From the NCBI GenBank assembly GCA_963828855.1, contig CAWHGB010000006.1:186001-250000 (forward strand): DNA of 64,000 nucleotides. Direction: 5' to 3'. Shown here piece after piece: positions 47,067-60,700 of this stretch (positions are counted from its first letter, which is position 1; the number at the start of each line of letters is the position of its first letter). Below the pieces are notes generated by a model. It made no database searches and was not told where the DNA came from. It saw nothing but the letters and a program-made list of their open reading frames with translations. Source of the stretch: CAVVEQ01 sp963828855 (GTDB lineage: Bacteria > Chloroflexota > Anaerolineae > Anaerolineales > Anaerolineaceae). The translations under genes were made by a program, and so were the position numbers.

Positions 47067-47076
47067 AAATTTCAAT

Positions 47077-48694
47077 ATGACGGTACATAAATCCCGGGTT
47101 GTATTCCCATTGCGATCTTTATACGATCGTTCGATCGCCTTCCTGGCCTCGGATCGTAACCTGACCCGCAAGGCCACTTTAAATGCGATCGCAGCTGCGC
47201 TGGATTATTTCGCCCGCCTTGTAGTTGGGTTTTGGGTAACCCCGTTCCTAGTGAGCGGGTTGGGCGATTACACATTCGGGGTCTGGCAAATCCTTCTGCG
47301 GGTGATCGGGTATATCACCCCAGCCAGCGGGCGCCCCACCCAAGCATTGAAATTCACCCTCGCCAACCAGCAGACTGTCCCCGATATAGACCAGAAAAAA
47401 CGCAACGTGGGCAGCACCCTGGCGGTTTGGGTGTTCTTCCTGCCGATCATGGTCTGCCTGGGAGCAGTTCTCGCCTGGTTCATCCCGGAATGGATCCATG
47501 CCCCCGCTGCTTTTGATTGGTACATCCGTATAGCAGCGGGCGTCCTGGTACTCAACCTGGCCATCCTTAACCTGGCGACTATCCCTCAGGCAGTGGTGGA
47601 GGGAGAGAACCTGGGTTACAAGCGCATGGGGGTCTCGGCTACGCTGGTCTTCCTGGGCGGGTTCCTCACATGGCTGGCGCTTTATCTGAAAACCGGGATC
47701 ATCGGTGTGGCGGCTGCCACCCTGACCATCACAGTAGTCACCGGTATTTTCTGGTTCCTGGTGGGGAAATCCTATGTGCCCTGGTTTGGGATCGCTCGAC
47801 CGGCAAAAAAGGAAGCGCTCGATTTCCTTAAGTTGAGTTGGTGGTTCATGGGCTGGAACTTGATCATGATCCTGATGACTGCCAGTGATGTGGTTTTGCT
47901 GGGGATATTGAATTCGGTGGAATCGGTGACCGATTACTCCCTCACCAAATACGCCCCCGAGGTACTCATCAGCCTGGTGGCGATCATGGTCTTCGGGATT
48001 GCCCCGGGTTTGGGCGGCATTATCGGATCTGGGGATAAGAAAAGAGCCGGCGGGGTAAGGGGGGAGATCATGGCACTTACCTGGCTGATCGTGACGGTTA
48101 TTGGCACGACGGTCCTGGTTTGGAACAAGGCGTTCCTGAATTTATGGGTGGGCGGCAAGTATTACCTGGGAGCAATCCCGAACCTGTTGATCATTGTGGT
48201 TATCACCCAGTTCGTCCTTATTCGAAACGATTCCAATTTTATCGATCTGACCCTGCGGTTGAGGAAAAAAGTGATCCTGGGGGGAGTTTCCGTGGCGATC
48301 TCCCTGCTTACTGGCTGCGGTTTTCATCGCTTATCTCGGACTTGGGGTTGTAGGACTGTGTCTGGGGTTGATCATCGGCAGGTCGATCCTTTCACTTGGA
48401 TACCCGCTCCTGGTGGGTAAATTCCTGGGCGAATCGCTACGGGAGCAGATACAAAGGGCGATCCGCCCCGGGTTGGTGATGGCAGCCATTTTCGTGGGGG
48501 TCACAGCCTTAACCATCTCCCCCTGGAGCGCTGGGGTGGATTTATCTCCGGGGTGGGCAGGATTGATCCTTTTCGGAGGACTCACCTTTTTAGGTGCACT
48601 ACTGGCGGCTTTCTACGCGGGATTGACCAGCCAGCAGCGGGAAAAGATTCTGGGAAGGATCCGCATCGTCCTGGAAGGATCCAGGAATAAATGA
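47077..48694 (+). CDS. Polysaccharide flippase (Wzx/MATE-like), one frameshift
   Basis: About 538 aa with roughly 12-14 helices. The N-terminal region (KATLNAIAAALDYFARLVVG, WVTPFLVSGLGDYTFGVWQI) is typical of the MVF/MATE-type exporters of lipid-linked glycans. FLKLSWWFMGWNLIMILMTA and SDVVLLGILNSVESVTDYSL continue the pattern. The frame breaks near 48310 (GGCTGCGG), joining AVFIAYLGLGVVGLCLGLII. It starts 10 bases after the kinase gene. No Wzy polymerase or classical glycosyltransferase lies in the visible locus. Confidence 0.85.
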
Positions 48695-48902
48695 ACCCCT
48701 TTCAAAAAAAGATTCCCCGTGAAATATCTCCTTGAACCCATGAGTGGATTCGAGGATTTGTTGTTTTATCGCAGAAAGGTAACGCATTTTGGTTTTTTTG
48801 TTCGCATAAAAGGGAGGTTCGCCATGTTGTTTCGAAAATTTTTTCAGAAAAGCATTATTCAGCTTTGAAAGATCGAATGAATCGAATTCAGGAGGAGAAA
48901 AA

Positions 48903-51900
48903 ATGAACAAGAGGATAAATTCAACATCTGTATCAGCTTCCATCCAGGGAATGGCCAGCATCCTGACAGTGATCATGCTGGTTCTCACCGCCCTGGCGCT
49001 GGATACCTCACCGGTGCAGGCAGCCACCACGTATTATGTAAATAAGGATAATCCCGCTTGCTCTGATGGCGGATCCGGAACTTCGGCTGTCCCATTCTGT
49101 ACAATCGGGCACGGCGCGGATGTGGCTACCACGGCGGGGGATATCGTCAGAGTGGTCGCTGGTACATATGCGGAGTCGGTCTACCCCGCTGCCAGCGGTA
49201 CCTCGACAAACCCCATCACCTTCCTGGTGGATCCGGGCGTGACCGTCACAGTGACCGGGAATCCGGCAGCAGTACCGGGAACAGGGTTTGGCTTTGGGAT
49301 ATCCGGAAGAAGCTACGTTGTGGTCGATGGCTTTCACTTCACCGGAACGAAGGCGAATGCCATTTTTGTGACCGAATCGCACCACATCACCATTCGGAAC
49401 AACCACGTGAGTCTCTCGGGTGACCCGGCCAACCCAGCGCTGCATGTTGAAGGGATTGTCCTAAAAAACGCTGACTATTCGACCTTATCCAATAATATCT
49501 CGAACAACAACACATGCTATGGCATCCGGTTGCTCGAGGGCAGCGATAACAATACGATCAACAACAACGTGGTTTACGGGAATGCCTCCGCCGTGATCAG
49601 TGATGCGGCCGGGATTGAGATGTATGGATCCAGCTATAACACTATCCGCAACAATATTGTTTACGGGAACGAGGATAGCGGGATCGATATGTACATCATG
49701 AGCGAAACCCCGTTCACGCAATCAACCTACAACGTTGTGATCGGTAACCTTGGTCTATGGGAATGGCGATCATGGCATCGATAATAACAATTCCCCTTAC
49801 AACACAGTGGTTGGAAATACCGTTCACGGTAACGGAACAGCTGGAATCAATTTTGAAGGGGAAATTGGCAAGGGGTCTCATCACGGTACGATCATGAACA
49901 ACATCATGAGCGGCAATGGGCTCACTCCACCCTCGTACTCATTTGGAGGCAACTTGCGAGTAGATCTACCCTCCAACTCAGGAACCGTTGCAAACTATAA
50001 CCTTTACTTCAAAGAAGGCGTCCAATCTGTGCAGATTTTGTGGAATGATAATGTGGCCTACGCCACCCTGGCGGATTTCAAGGCAGCAGTTGGGGGTCAG
50101 GAGGTGAATGGTTTGGAAGGAAACCCGCGATTTGTAGCCCCCGCTCCCAATGTTTTACGGACCGAGAACCCCAGGAACGGGTACGTCATCCCCGTAATTA
50201 CAGGGGATTACCATCTCAAATACAACTCGCCAGCGATCGATAGTGCTTATTCCGGCGCGCCAAATGAACCCACCACCGATATTGCCGGGAGCGCGCGCTT
50301 TGATGCGCCATGGGTTACGAATAACGCTTATGGAGGTCCTCGTGCCTTCGACGACCGAGGTGCTTATGAGATGCAGCAACCGCCATGTTATGTCTTAACA
50401 ATCAGCGCTGGCGTGCATGGAACAACCCCAACTGCCGCTCCATTGAAGTCTATTCCGTGTGCGTCCAATGGGCAGTACCTTGCGGGCGAGGTAGTCACCC
50501 TCAGCGGGGCGGTACCCGAATCTTCGGATTACGCGATCACCGGCTGGACCGGCACGGATAACAACGCCAGCACAGCCAGTTCGAACACAGTCACTATGCC
50601 AGCTGGACCCCGGACAGCCGGGGTGATCTACACTCTTGTTTACCATCCCCCTGTGATTACCGAGGGTGATGCCCCGATCGCTGTGGGCATGTCTGAGGAT
50701 AATCCATCTTCATTTGTTTTGACACTCCACGCAACCGACCTGGTTTCCCCCTCCCTCACCTGGAGCATTTCATCCGGTGCCTCCCACGGAACCGCCACAG
50801 CTTCCGGCGCCGGATTTTCCAAGGTGATCGGGTACACCCCCGCTGCCAATTACAATGGCACCGATAGTTTTGTGGTCAAAGTCTCGGATGGCAACCCAGC
50901 CTGGGACGATACGATCACGGTAAATGTGACCATCGCGGCGGTGAATGATACACCGGTATGCCTGGGGGTTTCGCTGACGGTCCCGGAGGATACAGCCGGC
51001 GACGTCGCTCCGAATTGTTCCGATGTGGATCCTGACACCCTCTCGCTCAGCTCTGTTAGCGCAGCCGCGCACGGTATGAGCGGGATCCTTTCCGGGTTGA
51101 TCCATTACATCCCCACCACTAATTACAGTGGTGCGGACGCATTTACATACAAAGTGAGCGATGGAACGGTGGAAAGCAACTCTGCAGCTGTTTCGGTGAC
51201 AGTCAGCGGGCTCAATGACGCCCCGATAATCACCGAAGGTGCTTCCACGAGCGTAACCATGTCTGAAGATGGAGACCCCACTCCGTTCGCCCTCACCCTG
51301 CATGCCGCCGATCCGGAAGGGGATACCATCACCTGGAGTATCTCCGGAGCGGCCAGCCATGGCTCTGCATTAGCTTCAGGAACGGGCACTTCGAAAGCCA
51401 TTACTTATACACCCTCGGCGAACTACTTTGGGTCAGATAGTTTCACCGTACAGGTTACCGATGGTACAAGCACCAATTCAATCGTGGTGAACGTAACCAT
51501 TCTGTCGGTGAATGACGCGCCGGTGATCACTGAAGGGGTTTCAGTTCCGGTGACCATGTCGGAAGATGGCTCACCGACTGGCTTTCAGCCTGACCCTGAA
51601 TGCGACCGATGTGGAAACCAACTCCCTCACCTGGAGTATCACCACACCCGCGGCGCATGGCACTGCCAGCAGCATCCGGGACCGGGTTTTCCAAGGCCAT
51701 TTCCTATGCACCGACAGCCAATTACTCTGGACCGGATAGCTTTGTGGTCTCAATCTCTGATGGGAACGGTGGCAGCGATACGATCACAGTAAACGTAACG
51801 ATCAACGCGGTGGATGACGCGCCAGTGATCACTGAGGGTGTCTCCACTTCCGTGAATATGTCCGAGGACAGCAACCCGAACGCTTTCAGCCTGACTTTGA

Positions 51901-54900
51901 ATGCAAGTGACATCGATAATACAGGCTCTCAATTGACCTGGAGCATCTCCTCGCAAGCAACTCACGGTACTGCGACAGCAACCGGAACCGGTTTGAGCAA
52001 GTCGATCGGGTATACGCCAAACTTGAATCACAATGGCTCGGATAGTTTCGTTGTCCGGGTCTCCGATGGGACCCTGGCGGACACGATAACGGTAAACGTT
52101 ACTATCGACCCAAGGAATGACGCTCCGGTATGCGTAGATGTGCCGCTGGTGATCCCGCAGGATACCCCCGGAAGTGTGGTACCTGGCTGCTCCGATGTGG
52201 ATGGGGATTCCTTATCATTCAGCATCGTCACCAATGCTTCGCATGGTACTGCAAACGCGGGAATAAACATCCTAAATTACACACCCAATGCAGGTTACAT
52301 CGGACCCGATTCGTTCACGTACCGGGCGAATGACGGACTTCTGAATAGTAATACCTCAACGGTTAATGTCACTGTCAACCATATTAACCACGCTCCTGTC
52401 ATCACTGAAGGAGCAATAACCTCAGTGACAATGTCAGAGGATGGGCTTCCAACTGCTTTCAGCCTTACCCTGAATGCCACTGATACCGATGGGGATTCCC
52501 TGACCTGGAGCATTTCATCCGGCGCAGGGCATGGAACTGCGACTGCCAGCGGGGTTGGTACATCGAAAGCGATCGGGTATTCACCGACCGCCAATTACAA
52601 CGGCAGTGATAGTTTTGTGGTAATGGTCTCGGATGGGAATGGCGGGAGTGACACGATCACAGTCAACGTGACCATTGACGCGGTCAACGATGTACCTGTG
52701 TGTGCCGCATTACCGCTCTCGACCGCGGAAGACACGATGGGTGAGATCAGCCCCTCTTGTACGGACGCCGACGGGGAAACATTGACTTATAGCATTGTAG
52801 GAGCAGCAGGCCATGGATCTGCTTCGGTAGTGGCTGGTAAGCTGCGCTATACACCCTCGGCTAACTATAACGGCGGGGATTCATTCACCTACAAGGCGAA
52901 TGATACGCATGCAGACAGCAATACAGCTGCTGTGACGGTGACTGTTTCAGCGGTCAACGATGTCCCTGTGTGTGCTGCATTACCGCTCTCGACCGCGGAA
53001 GACACGATGGGAGAGATCAGCCCCTCCTGCACGGATGCCGATGGGGAAACATTGACTTATAGCATTGTAGGAGCAGCAGGTCATGGGTCTGCTTCGGTAG
53101 TGGCTGGAAAGCTGCGCTATATACCCTCGGCTAACTATAACGGTGGGGATTCATTCACCTACAAGGCGAATGATACTCACGCAGACAGCAATATTGCTGC
53201 CGTGACGGTGACTGTTTCAGCGGTCAACGATGCACCTGTGTGTGCTGCATTACCGCTCTCGACCGCGGAAGACACGATGGGAGAGATCAGCCCCTCCTGC
53301 ACGGACGCGGATGGCGATCCCCTGTCGTACAGTATCGTGGGGTCCGCGGTCAATGGGACTGCCTCGGTGGTTTCTGGCAAGCTCCGTTATGTACCGAACG
53401 CGAACTTCAACGGTGGCGATTCATTCACCTACAAGGCGAATGATACGCATGTAGACAGCAACACAGCTGCTGTGACGGTGACTGTATCAGCGGTCAACGA
53501 TGCACCTGTGTGTGCTGCATTACCGCTCTCGACCGCGGAAGACACAATGAATGAGATCAGCCCCTCCTGCACGGATGTGGATACGGGTGATGTATTGACC
53601 TACAGCATTGTTGGAGCTGCCTCTCACGGGAGTGCATCAGTGGTTTCGGGGAAGCTGCGCTATACCCCGACTGCCAACTATAACGGTGGCGATTCATTCA
53701 CCTACAAGGCGAATGATACCCATGTAGACAGCAACACCGCTGCTGTAACGGTGACTGTTTCAGCGGTGAACGATGCACCTGTGTGTGCTGCGTTACCGCT
53801 CTCAACCGCGGAAGATACGATGGGAGAAGTCAGTCCCTCCTGCACGGACGCGGACGGCAATCCGCTCACCTACGAAGTTGGGTTAGCAACGCACGGAGCC
53901 ACCTCGGTCGTTTCCGGCAACCTGCGCTATACACCGACTGCAAACTATAACGGTGGTGACACTTTCACATACAGGGCATACGATGGAATAGCCTTCAGTG
54001 CGAACGCGACTGTGACCGTCACGGTAACTGCGGTGAACGACGCCCCGGTCTGTAACGCGGTCTCAATCACCACAAACGAGGATACGCTGGGGCAGATCGC
54101 AGCTTCCTGCAATGACGTGGATGGTAACCCGCTTACCTATAGCGCTGGAGTAGCTGTTCATGGAACCACATCCGTGGCCTCCAACATGCTGCGGTATACA
54201 CCGCAGGCGAATTACCACGGAGCAGATTCATTCACCTATAAAGCCAACGATGGCACGGTTGATAGCAACTCCCCGTCGGTCAGCGTGACAGTAAACTCGA
54301 TCAACGATGCGCCGGTCATCGCGGAAAGCGATCCGGTGGCGGTGAGCATGTCGGAAAACGGTGCTCCCGTGGCATTTGCATTGACACTAAACGCCTCAGA
54401 CATCGATGGAGACCCAATAAGCTGGAATATCTCAACGCCAGCCGCGCACGGTACTGCCGGCGCATCCGGAACCGGGTTATCCAAAGCGATTACATATTCG
54501 CCGAACACGAATTACAGCGGTGCGGATAGTTTTGTGGTCCGAGTTTCCGATGGGATCGGTGGCATTGATACCCTTACGGTGAATGTGACCATCTCTGAGG
54601 TATTCCTTACCATTTCCGGGAATGCCGGGGAAGGGGAAGCCGAGCTATCCTTCTTCGATCGAACCGCCAAGCAGGTGGAAGCCGATGGAACAGGTGCTTA
54701 TTCGCTGCAGGTCCACTATAACTGGTCCGGGACTGTGACTCCTTCCAAGGAGGGTTTCACATTTTCCCCGCCTGCCACGTCCTATACCAGCTTGCATGAG
54801 AACCAGGCAGGCCAGAATTACACAGCCTCGGCGATCACCTTTTCAATCTCCGGGAATGCCGGGGTGGGTGGCGCAGTGTTGACATATCCAGGTGGGGTGG

Positions 54901-57623
54901 AGGTAGCTGATCCGGACGGCGAATATGAGATCGGCATCTCGTACGCCTGGAATGGCGTTGTCACCCCTGCGCTATCCGGGTACACATTCTTCCCCGGATC
55001 CAGGGAATACATCGACGTTCTTGGGGATCAAATTGATCAGAATTTTGAAGTCAGAACACCAGCAGATCTTTATAAAGTTTTAAGTAAGCGGCCCATCTTC
55101 ATTTGGCCGAAGGTCACGGCGGATAAATACCAGCTGCAGGTCTCTGCTTACAGCAATTTCCAGAGCAATCTTCTGGATAAGATGCCCGCTGGTAATTCCT
55201 ACCTACCAGTTGCGGACCTGCCAACAGGCAAGTATCTCTACTGGAGATACCGCCCGATAGTCGGCACAACACCCGGGGATTGGTCACCGGTGTGGTCATT
55301 TATCATTCCTCCCCCCACGCTTTCGGCTCCGATCCTGACCGCACCTGCGATAAGTCAATTAACGAAAGAAAATGATATTAATTTCGGTTGGAAAACCGTC
55401 CTGGGTGGAACAAAATATGAATTACTGATCAGCAAGAGCTCGAAATTTACCACCGTGGAGAAGGATATCGTAAATCTTAACCCCGTGGAACCGCTCAGCC
55501 TGAACATGAGTAATCTTGTAGAAGATCTCACGGACGCGAAGTACTACTGGAAGGTTAGGGCTTATAACGCGCTCAACGTTCCCGGGAAATGGTCCACAAG
55601 CCGGAATCTGACTGTGGATACGACAGCACCACTGCCGCCTGTTTTAAAATTGCCCGCAGCGGACGCAATTGTCGTTGGGACGCCAACCTACAGCTGGAAC
55701 TCCTCAGCTGGGGCAAACCGCTATCAGTTTGGTTACGACCCGGCAAGCTGTGACGATCCTGCTTACAAGTCTGTAGAATTATCCACGACCAGCGTGAAGC
55801 CCCCCACCCAGCCACAGGGAATATGGTTTTGGTGCGTGCGGGCAAAGGATGCCGCCGGGAATTGGTCCCCTTGGGCCAGTGCGCGCAGAATAACAGTGAA
55901 CCCGGCAGCGCCTGCCGCACCAACTTTGATCGCCCCTGTGAACGCCTTGGCGACCAAAGATTCAACCCCGGATTTCAGCTGGAATAGTGTAGTTTACGGT
56001 AACCAGTACGAGATCCAGATCAGCCAGAGTTCCACCTTTGCGACGATTAAACAGTCTTCATTGAGAGGTCCGGGAGTCCTCGCTTACACAGCCGACTCCT
56101 TGCCGGACGGAAAGTATTACTGGCGGGTACGGGCTGTCAATACCAGTTCAACACCCGGATCGTGGAGCGCGGTGAGGAATTTCACTGTTGATACGATATC
56201 TCCGACCGCGCCGGTGTTAAAGCTGCCAGCAAATGGCGCAACCGCAGGCGGGATTCCGACCTATAGCTGGAACACATCTGCCGGTGCAACCAAATACCAG
56301 TTCGGGTACGATCCCGCCAACTGCGTGGACCCGGTCAATAAATCAGCGATCCTGGCAGTCACTAGTCACAAACCTGCCAGCCAGCCGACAGGAACCTGGA
56401 ATTGGTGTGTCCGCGCAGGCGATTCAGCCGATAACTGGTCCGGGTGGAGCGAGCGCACGATCACCATCAACCCTGTTACTCCGGTGGCTCCAATTCTTGT
56501 GTCCCCGACCTCCAGCACGATCTCTGGAAACCCGCGCCCGCTCCTGAGCTGGAATGGTGTGCTCTATGGAGATCGCTACCAGGTTCAGGTTAGTGTGAGC
56601 TCCATGTTTACTTCGCCTGTAAAAGATTCATCTGGAAGTTCGACGAACTATTCACCGGATACCGACCTTCCTGATGGGAAGTATTATTGGCGGGTGCGGG
56701 CGATCAATGACAGCCTGCCTGTCAACGGCCCCTGGAGCGCAGTTCGAACTTTCACGGTGGATACGACTGCCCCGGTCGCTCCTGTACTTAAATTGCCTTT
56801 GAATCTCGCTGCTATAGCCGGGACGCCAACATACAGCTGGAACGCCTCAAGTGGAGCAGCTACCTACCGGTTCGTTTATGGTGCAGCCAGCTGCGATGCC
56901 CCGATCTTTGCATCGGGCTGGATGAACGTGTTGAGTTTCAAGCCGCCTACACAGCCTGCGGGACCCTGGACCTGGTGCGTTCAGGCGAAAGACGCGGCAG
57001 GAAATATTTCCCTTTGGAGTTCACGCAGCATAACGGTCAACCTGATCGTACCAGTTGCGCCGGTACTTGTTCTGCCGGTGAATGCGGCGTTGACGGGTGA
57101 TTCCACCCCCAATTTCAGCTGGAACAGTGTCCCATACGGCGATACCTACCAGATCCAAATCAGCAAGGTTTCGAACTTCGCAAGCACCGAGCAGGATGTT
57201 ACCGGCGGAGCGGGTGTGATTGCGTACACCGCGACCACCTTGTTGGATGGAAAATATTACTGGCGGGTTCGGGCGATCAACAGCCTGTCAGCTGGTCCCT
57301 GGAGTGCCGCCCGGAATTTCACAGTGGATACCACACCTCCGCTTGCGCCAACATTAAAAACTCCGCTGGATAAATCGGTATCCACGGTGATCCCCACCTA
57401 TGCGTGGAATTCGACGCTCGGAGCTAACCGCTACCAATTCCGTTATGATACTCACTCTGATTGCGCCAGCCCGGTGTTCGAATCCGGCGAGCTCACCCTC
57501 ACATCATATAAACCAGTCGGCCAATCCTATGGAACCTATTTCTGGTGCGTGAGCGCCCGGGATGCAGCTGGCAACTGGTCTGCCTGGAGCGTTCCGAACA
57601 AGTTGATTCTGACCCCGTTCTAA
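48903..57623 (+). CDS. Giant secreted beta-helix / cadherin-like repeat / FN3-like protein, copy 1 (three frameshifts)
   Basis: About 2,905 aa after repair; start behind AGGAGGAG. In order: signal peptide (to about residue 40), right-handed parallel beta-helix (about 40-480, many NNTINNNVVYGN rungs), an InlB-B-like repeat with a Cys pair, 14 cadherin-like repeats of about 90 aa (about 580-1,900; each ends in a VNDAP-type motif), a carboxypeptidase-regulatory-like domain pair (ISGNAGEGEAELSFFDR), and nine FN3-like domains to the end. Breaks at 49754 (GG), 51574 (GG) and about 51673 (CC) are single-base overcalls. There is no LPXTG or other anchor at the C-terminus. It probably acts at the surface in adhesion or glycan binding. 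The next gene is its paralogue. Confidence 0.88.
52695..54044 (+). repeat. Five tandem 270-bp repeats inside the giant gene
   Basis: Units start at 52695, 52965, 53235, 53505 and 53778 (270, 270, 270, 273 and 267 bp), each encoding one cadherin-like repeat of the cysteine type. The first four are nearly identical at DNA level, including the shared codons for PVCAALPLSTAEDTM. That points to recent duplication or gene conversion. Confidence 0.85.
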
Positions 57624-57637
57624 GCGACCTTTTCTCA

Positions 57638-57670
57638 GCATGGGGATCTGCCCGGTGCGGATCCCCATGC
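57638..57670 (+). other. Hairpin between the two giant genes
   Basis: A perfect 11-bp inverted repeat (GCATGGGGATC / GATCCCCATGC) lies 15 bases after the first giant gene's stop. There is no T-run, so it is either a factor-dependent or RNA-stabilising hairpin. Confidence 0.5.
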
Positions 57671-57798
57671 GACCCAATAAACTTATTAATTCTCAATAGT
57701 TCGATTTTAAAAATATTAAAAGCAATCCATATTTACGCATTCTATAAAAAACTGTTCATGATGATTTCTCCCCCGCCGCGAGTGATTGGAGGTTTCCT

Positions 57799-60700
57799 AT
57801 GAATACATTTACGATTGGAAAATTTCCTCTACCGAACCAGGATTTAATATCCAAGGTTCTTGCCTCAATCTCGGTCACTTTTCTGATCCTTTCACTCAGC
57901 GTTGCATCTGTTAACGCCGGGCAAAAGGAAAGACCGCGGGCAGCGGGAGAGAAGGACTATTATGTGGATAATACCAACGGTTCCTGCAGCGATGCTGGGC
58001 TCGGAACCTCCCCTTCAACTCCTTTCTGCACCATCACCCAGGCAGCAAATGTGGCAATCGCTGGTGACAGCATCCATGTCCTTAATGGATCATATGCTGA
58101 AACGGTCAAGCCCAACTTTGATGGAGCAGTGGGTAGTGCGATTTCGTTTTTTGGCTCTCCGGGTGTGATCATCACCGGCGCAGTCGGGGATGCCACGAAT
58201 GGAGGTGGTTTCCGACTGGCAGGGAAAAATTACATCGTGATCGATGGATTCACGATCCAGGATACTGCTGATCATGGGATTGTTGCTATAGGTTCAACCC
58301 ATATTACGATTACGAACAATCACATCATTTCCGCTGGAGATACTACCAACACACGGAACGGAATATATTTTAAAACGGTTACCGATTCCCTCATCCAGGG
58401 AAATACAACAGATCATAATAGCCTGGATGGCATCCGCCTGGCAACAGGGTGCTTAAATGTAACTATAAGCAACAATATCGTTTTTGGGAATTCAGCTGAG
58501 CTTACCCGAGGTTCAGAAGGAATCAATCTTCTTTCAAGTACCGGAAATATCATCCTTCATAATACAGTGTATGCGAACGATGACAGTGGCATCAATCTCT
58601 GGACTAGTTCAAGCGGCAACCAGGTCATCAGCAATCTCGTCTATGGAAATGGCGATCATGGGATTGATAATAATGATTCACCGAATAATGTGATCGTTGG
58701 GAACACTGTCCAGGGGAATGTCACCTCTGGGATCAACCTGGAAGGAGCGAACTGGGTCCGGAGGTGCGACGATAGAGAATAATATCGTCGTAGATAATGG
58801 ATTCCTCCAGGGGGCTCCCAGCGGAGCACCGGGTAATATCCGGGTTGATCCCAATTCCATAGCTGGCACGACGCTCAATTACAACCTATATTACCTGAGT
58901 GGAGGTTTGTACCAAATCGTTTGGGGAAGTGGGGGAGGGTCGAATTACCCAACCCTCGCGAATTTCAAAACAGCGAATCCAACCCTTGAGGTATCTGGGG
59001 TTGAAGGAAACCCCCTACTTGTGTCGCCAGCAATCGTTGCTACGCGTCCCGCTTCGGCACCTTATAACATGGCGATAAATACAGGCAATTACCATATCAA
59101 TTTTGGATCTCCCGCGATTGATAGCGCCAACTCGGATGCGATAGGAGAACCATCATTGGATATCGCTGGAAATCCCAGGGTAGATTTCCTGGTCGTATCT
59201 GATACTGGCTCTGGAGTCCGGACCTATGATGACCGTGGTGCGTATGAATTCCAACCACCTGCCTGCTATGCGCTGACCGTAAATTCAGGTGTTAATGGAA
59301 GCACACCATCCGCCAGCCCTCTGAAATCTTCCCAATGTGCGACGAATGGGGACTTCATTTCGGGAGATACTATCAATTTGAGCGGGGCTGTTGCAGATTC
59401 TGGATACCAGATCTCAGGCTGGGTGGGAACTACTAATGATTCCAGCCTGGCTGGCTCAAATACAGTTTCCATGCCAGCTGCGGCCCATGCAGCCGGGGTT
59501 CTTTATGCAACAACAAATGTGGCGCCGGTAATCACTGAAGGAACATCCGTTGGTGTAACCATGTCGGAGGATGGTGCTCCGCTTGCGTTCAACCTTACAT
59601 TGAATGCCACCGATGGGAACGGGGATACTTTAAACTGGTCTATTACCACGCCTGCCGGTCACGGCACTGCCGGAGCATCCGGGACCGGAACAAGTAAGGC
59701 GATTTCGTATATTCCAATCGCTGAATACAATGGCAGCGACAGCTTTGTAGTGCAGGTATCGGATGGCCGCGGTGGGACGGATACGATAACCGTAAATGTG
59801 ACCATTCAACCCATTAATGATCCGCCGGTGATCACGGAGGGGGTATCCGTGGGGGTAACGATGTCGGAGGACGGGTCACCATTAGCGTTTGGATTAACGT
59901 TGCACGCGACCGACGTAGATACGGCCGGGCCATCATTGACCTGGAGCATCTCGGGGGCGGCGAGTCACGGAACTGCGGGAGCAACTGGGACAGGGTTATC
60001 CAAGGCGATCACCTATACCCCCACAAGCAATTTCAATAGCGCGGATAGCTTTGTGGTACAGGTCTCGGATGGTAGCCTGACCGACACGATCACGGTGAAC
60101 GTGACCATCCAGGCGGAAAACGATGCTCCGGTCTGTGTGGGTGTGGGTCTCACAGCAGCGGAAGACACATCTGGGGATGCGGCACCCTCTTGCACGGATG
60201 TGGATGGGAACCCTCTGACCTACGCCATTGTTGCCCAACCCGGTCATGGAACAGCGAGTGTGGTTGGTGGTTTGTTACATTATGTGCCTTCTGCGAACTA
60301 CAGTGGATCAGATAGTTTTACGTATAAAGCGAATGACGGAACAGCAGACAGCAACGTCGCTGCGGTGACTGTGACGGTGACGCCGGTAAATGATGCTCCG
60401 GTGATCACGGAGGGTTTGTCAGTGTCAGTGACGATGTCGGAGGATGGGTCTCCAACGGCGTTCAGTCTGACATTGAATGCGACGGATGTGGATACAGCGG
60501 GAACATCGTTAACATGGAGCATTACCACTGCTGCGGTGAATGGAACGGCGAGCGCGAGCGGGACAGGGTTATCGAAGATCATCGGGTACGCGCCTGCAGC
60601 GAACTATAACGGGAGTGACAGTTTCGTGGTGCAGGTGTCAGACGGGGGTTTGGTGGATACGATCACGGTGAATTTGACAATCAATCCCGAGAATGACGCG

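Noticed and set aside
52695..54044. CRISPR-like regular repeats
   Set aside because: The 270-bp units are continuous coding sequence for one protein domain each, without spacers.
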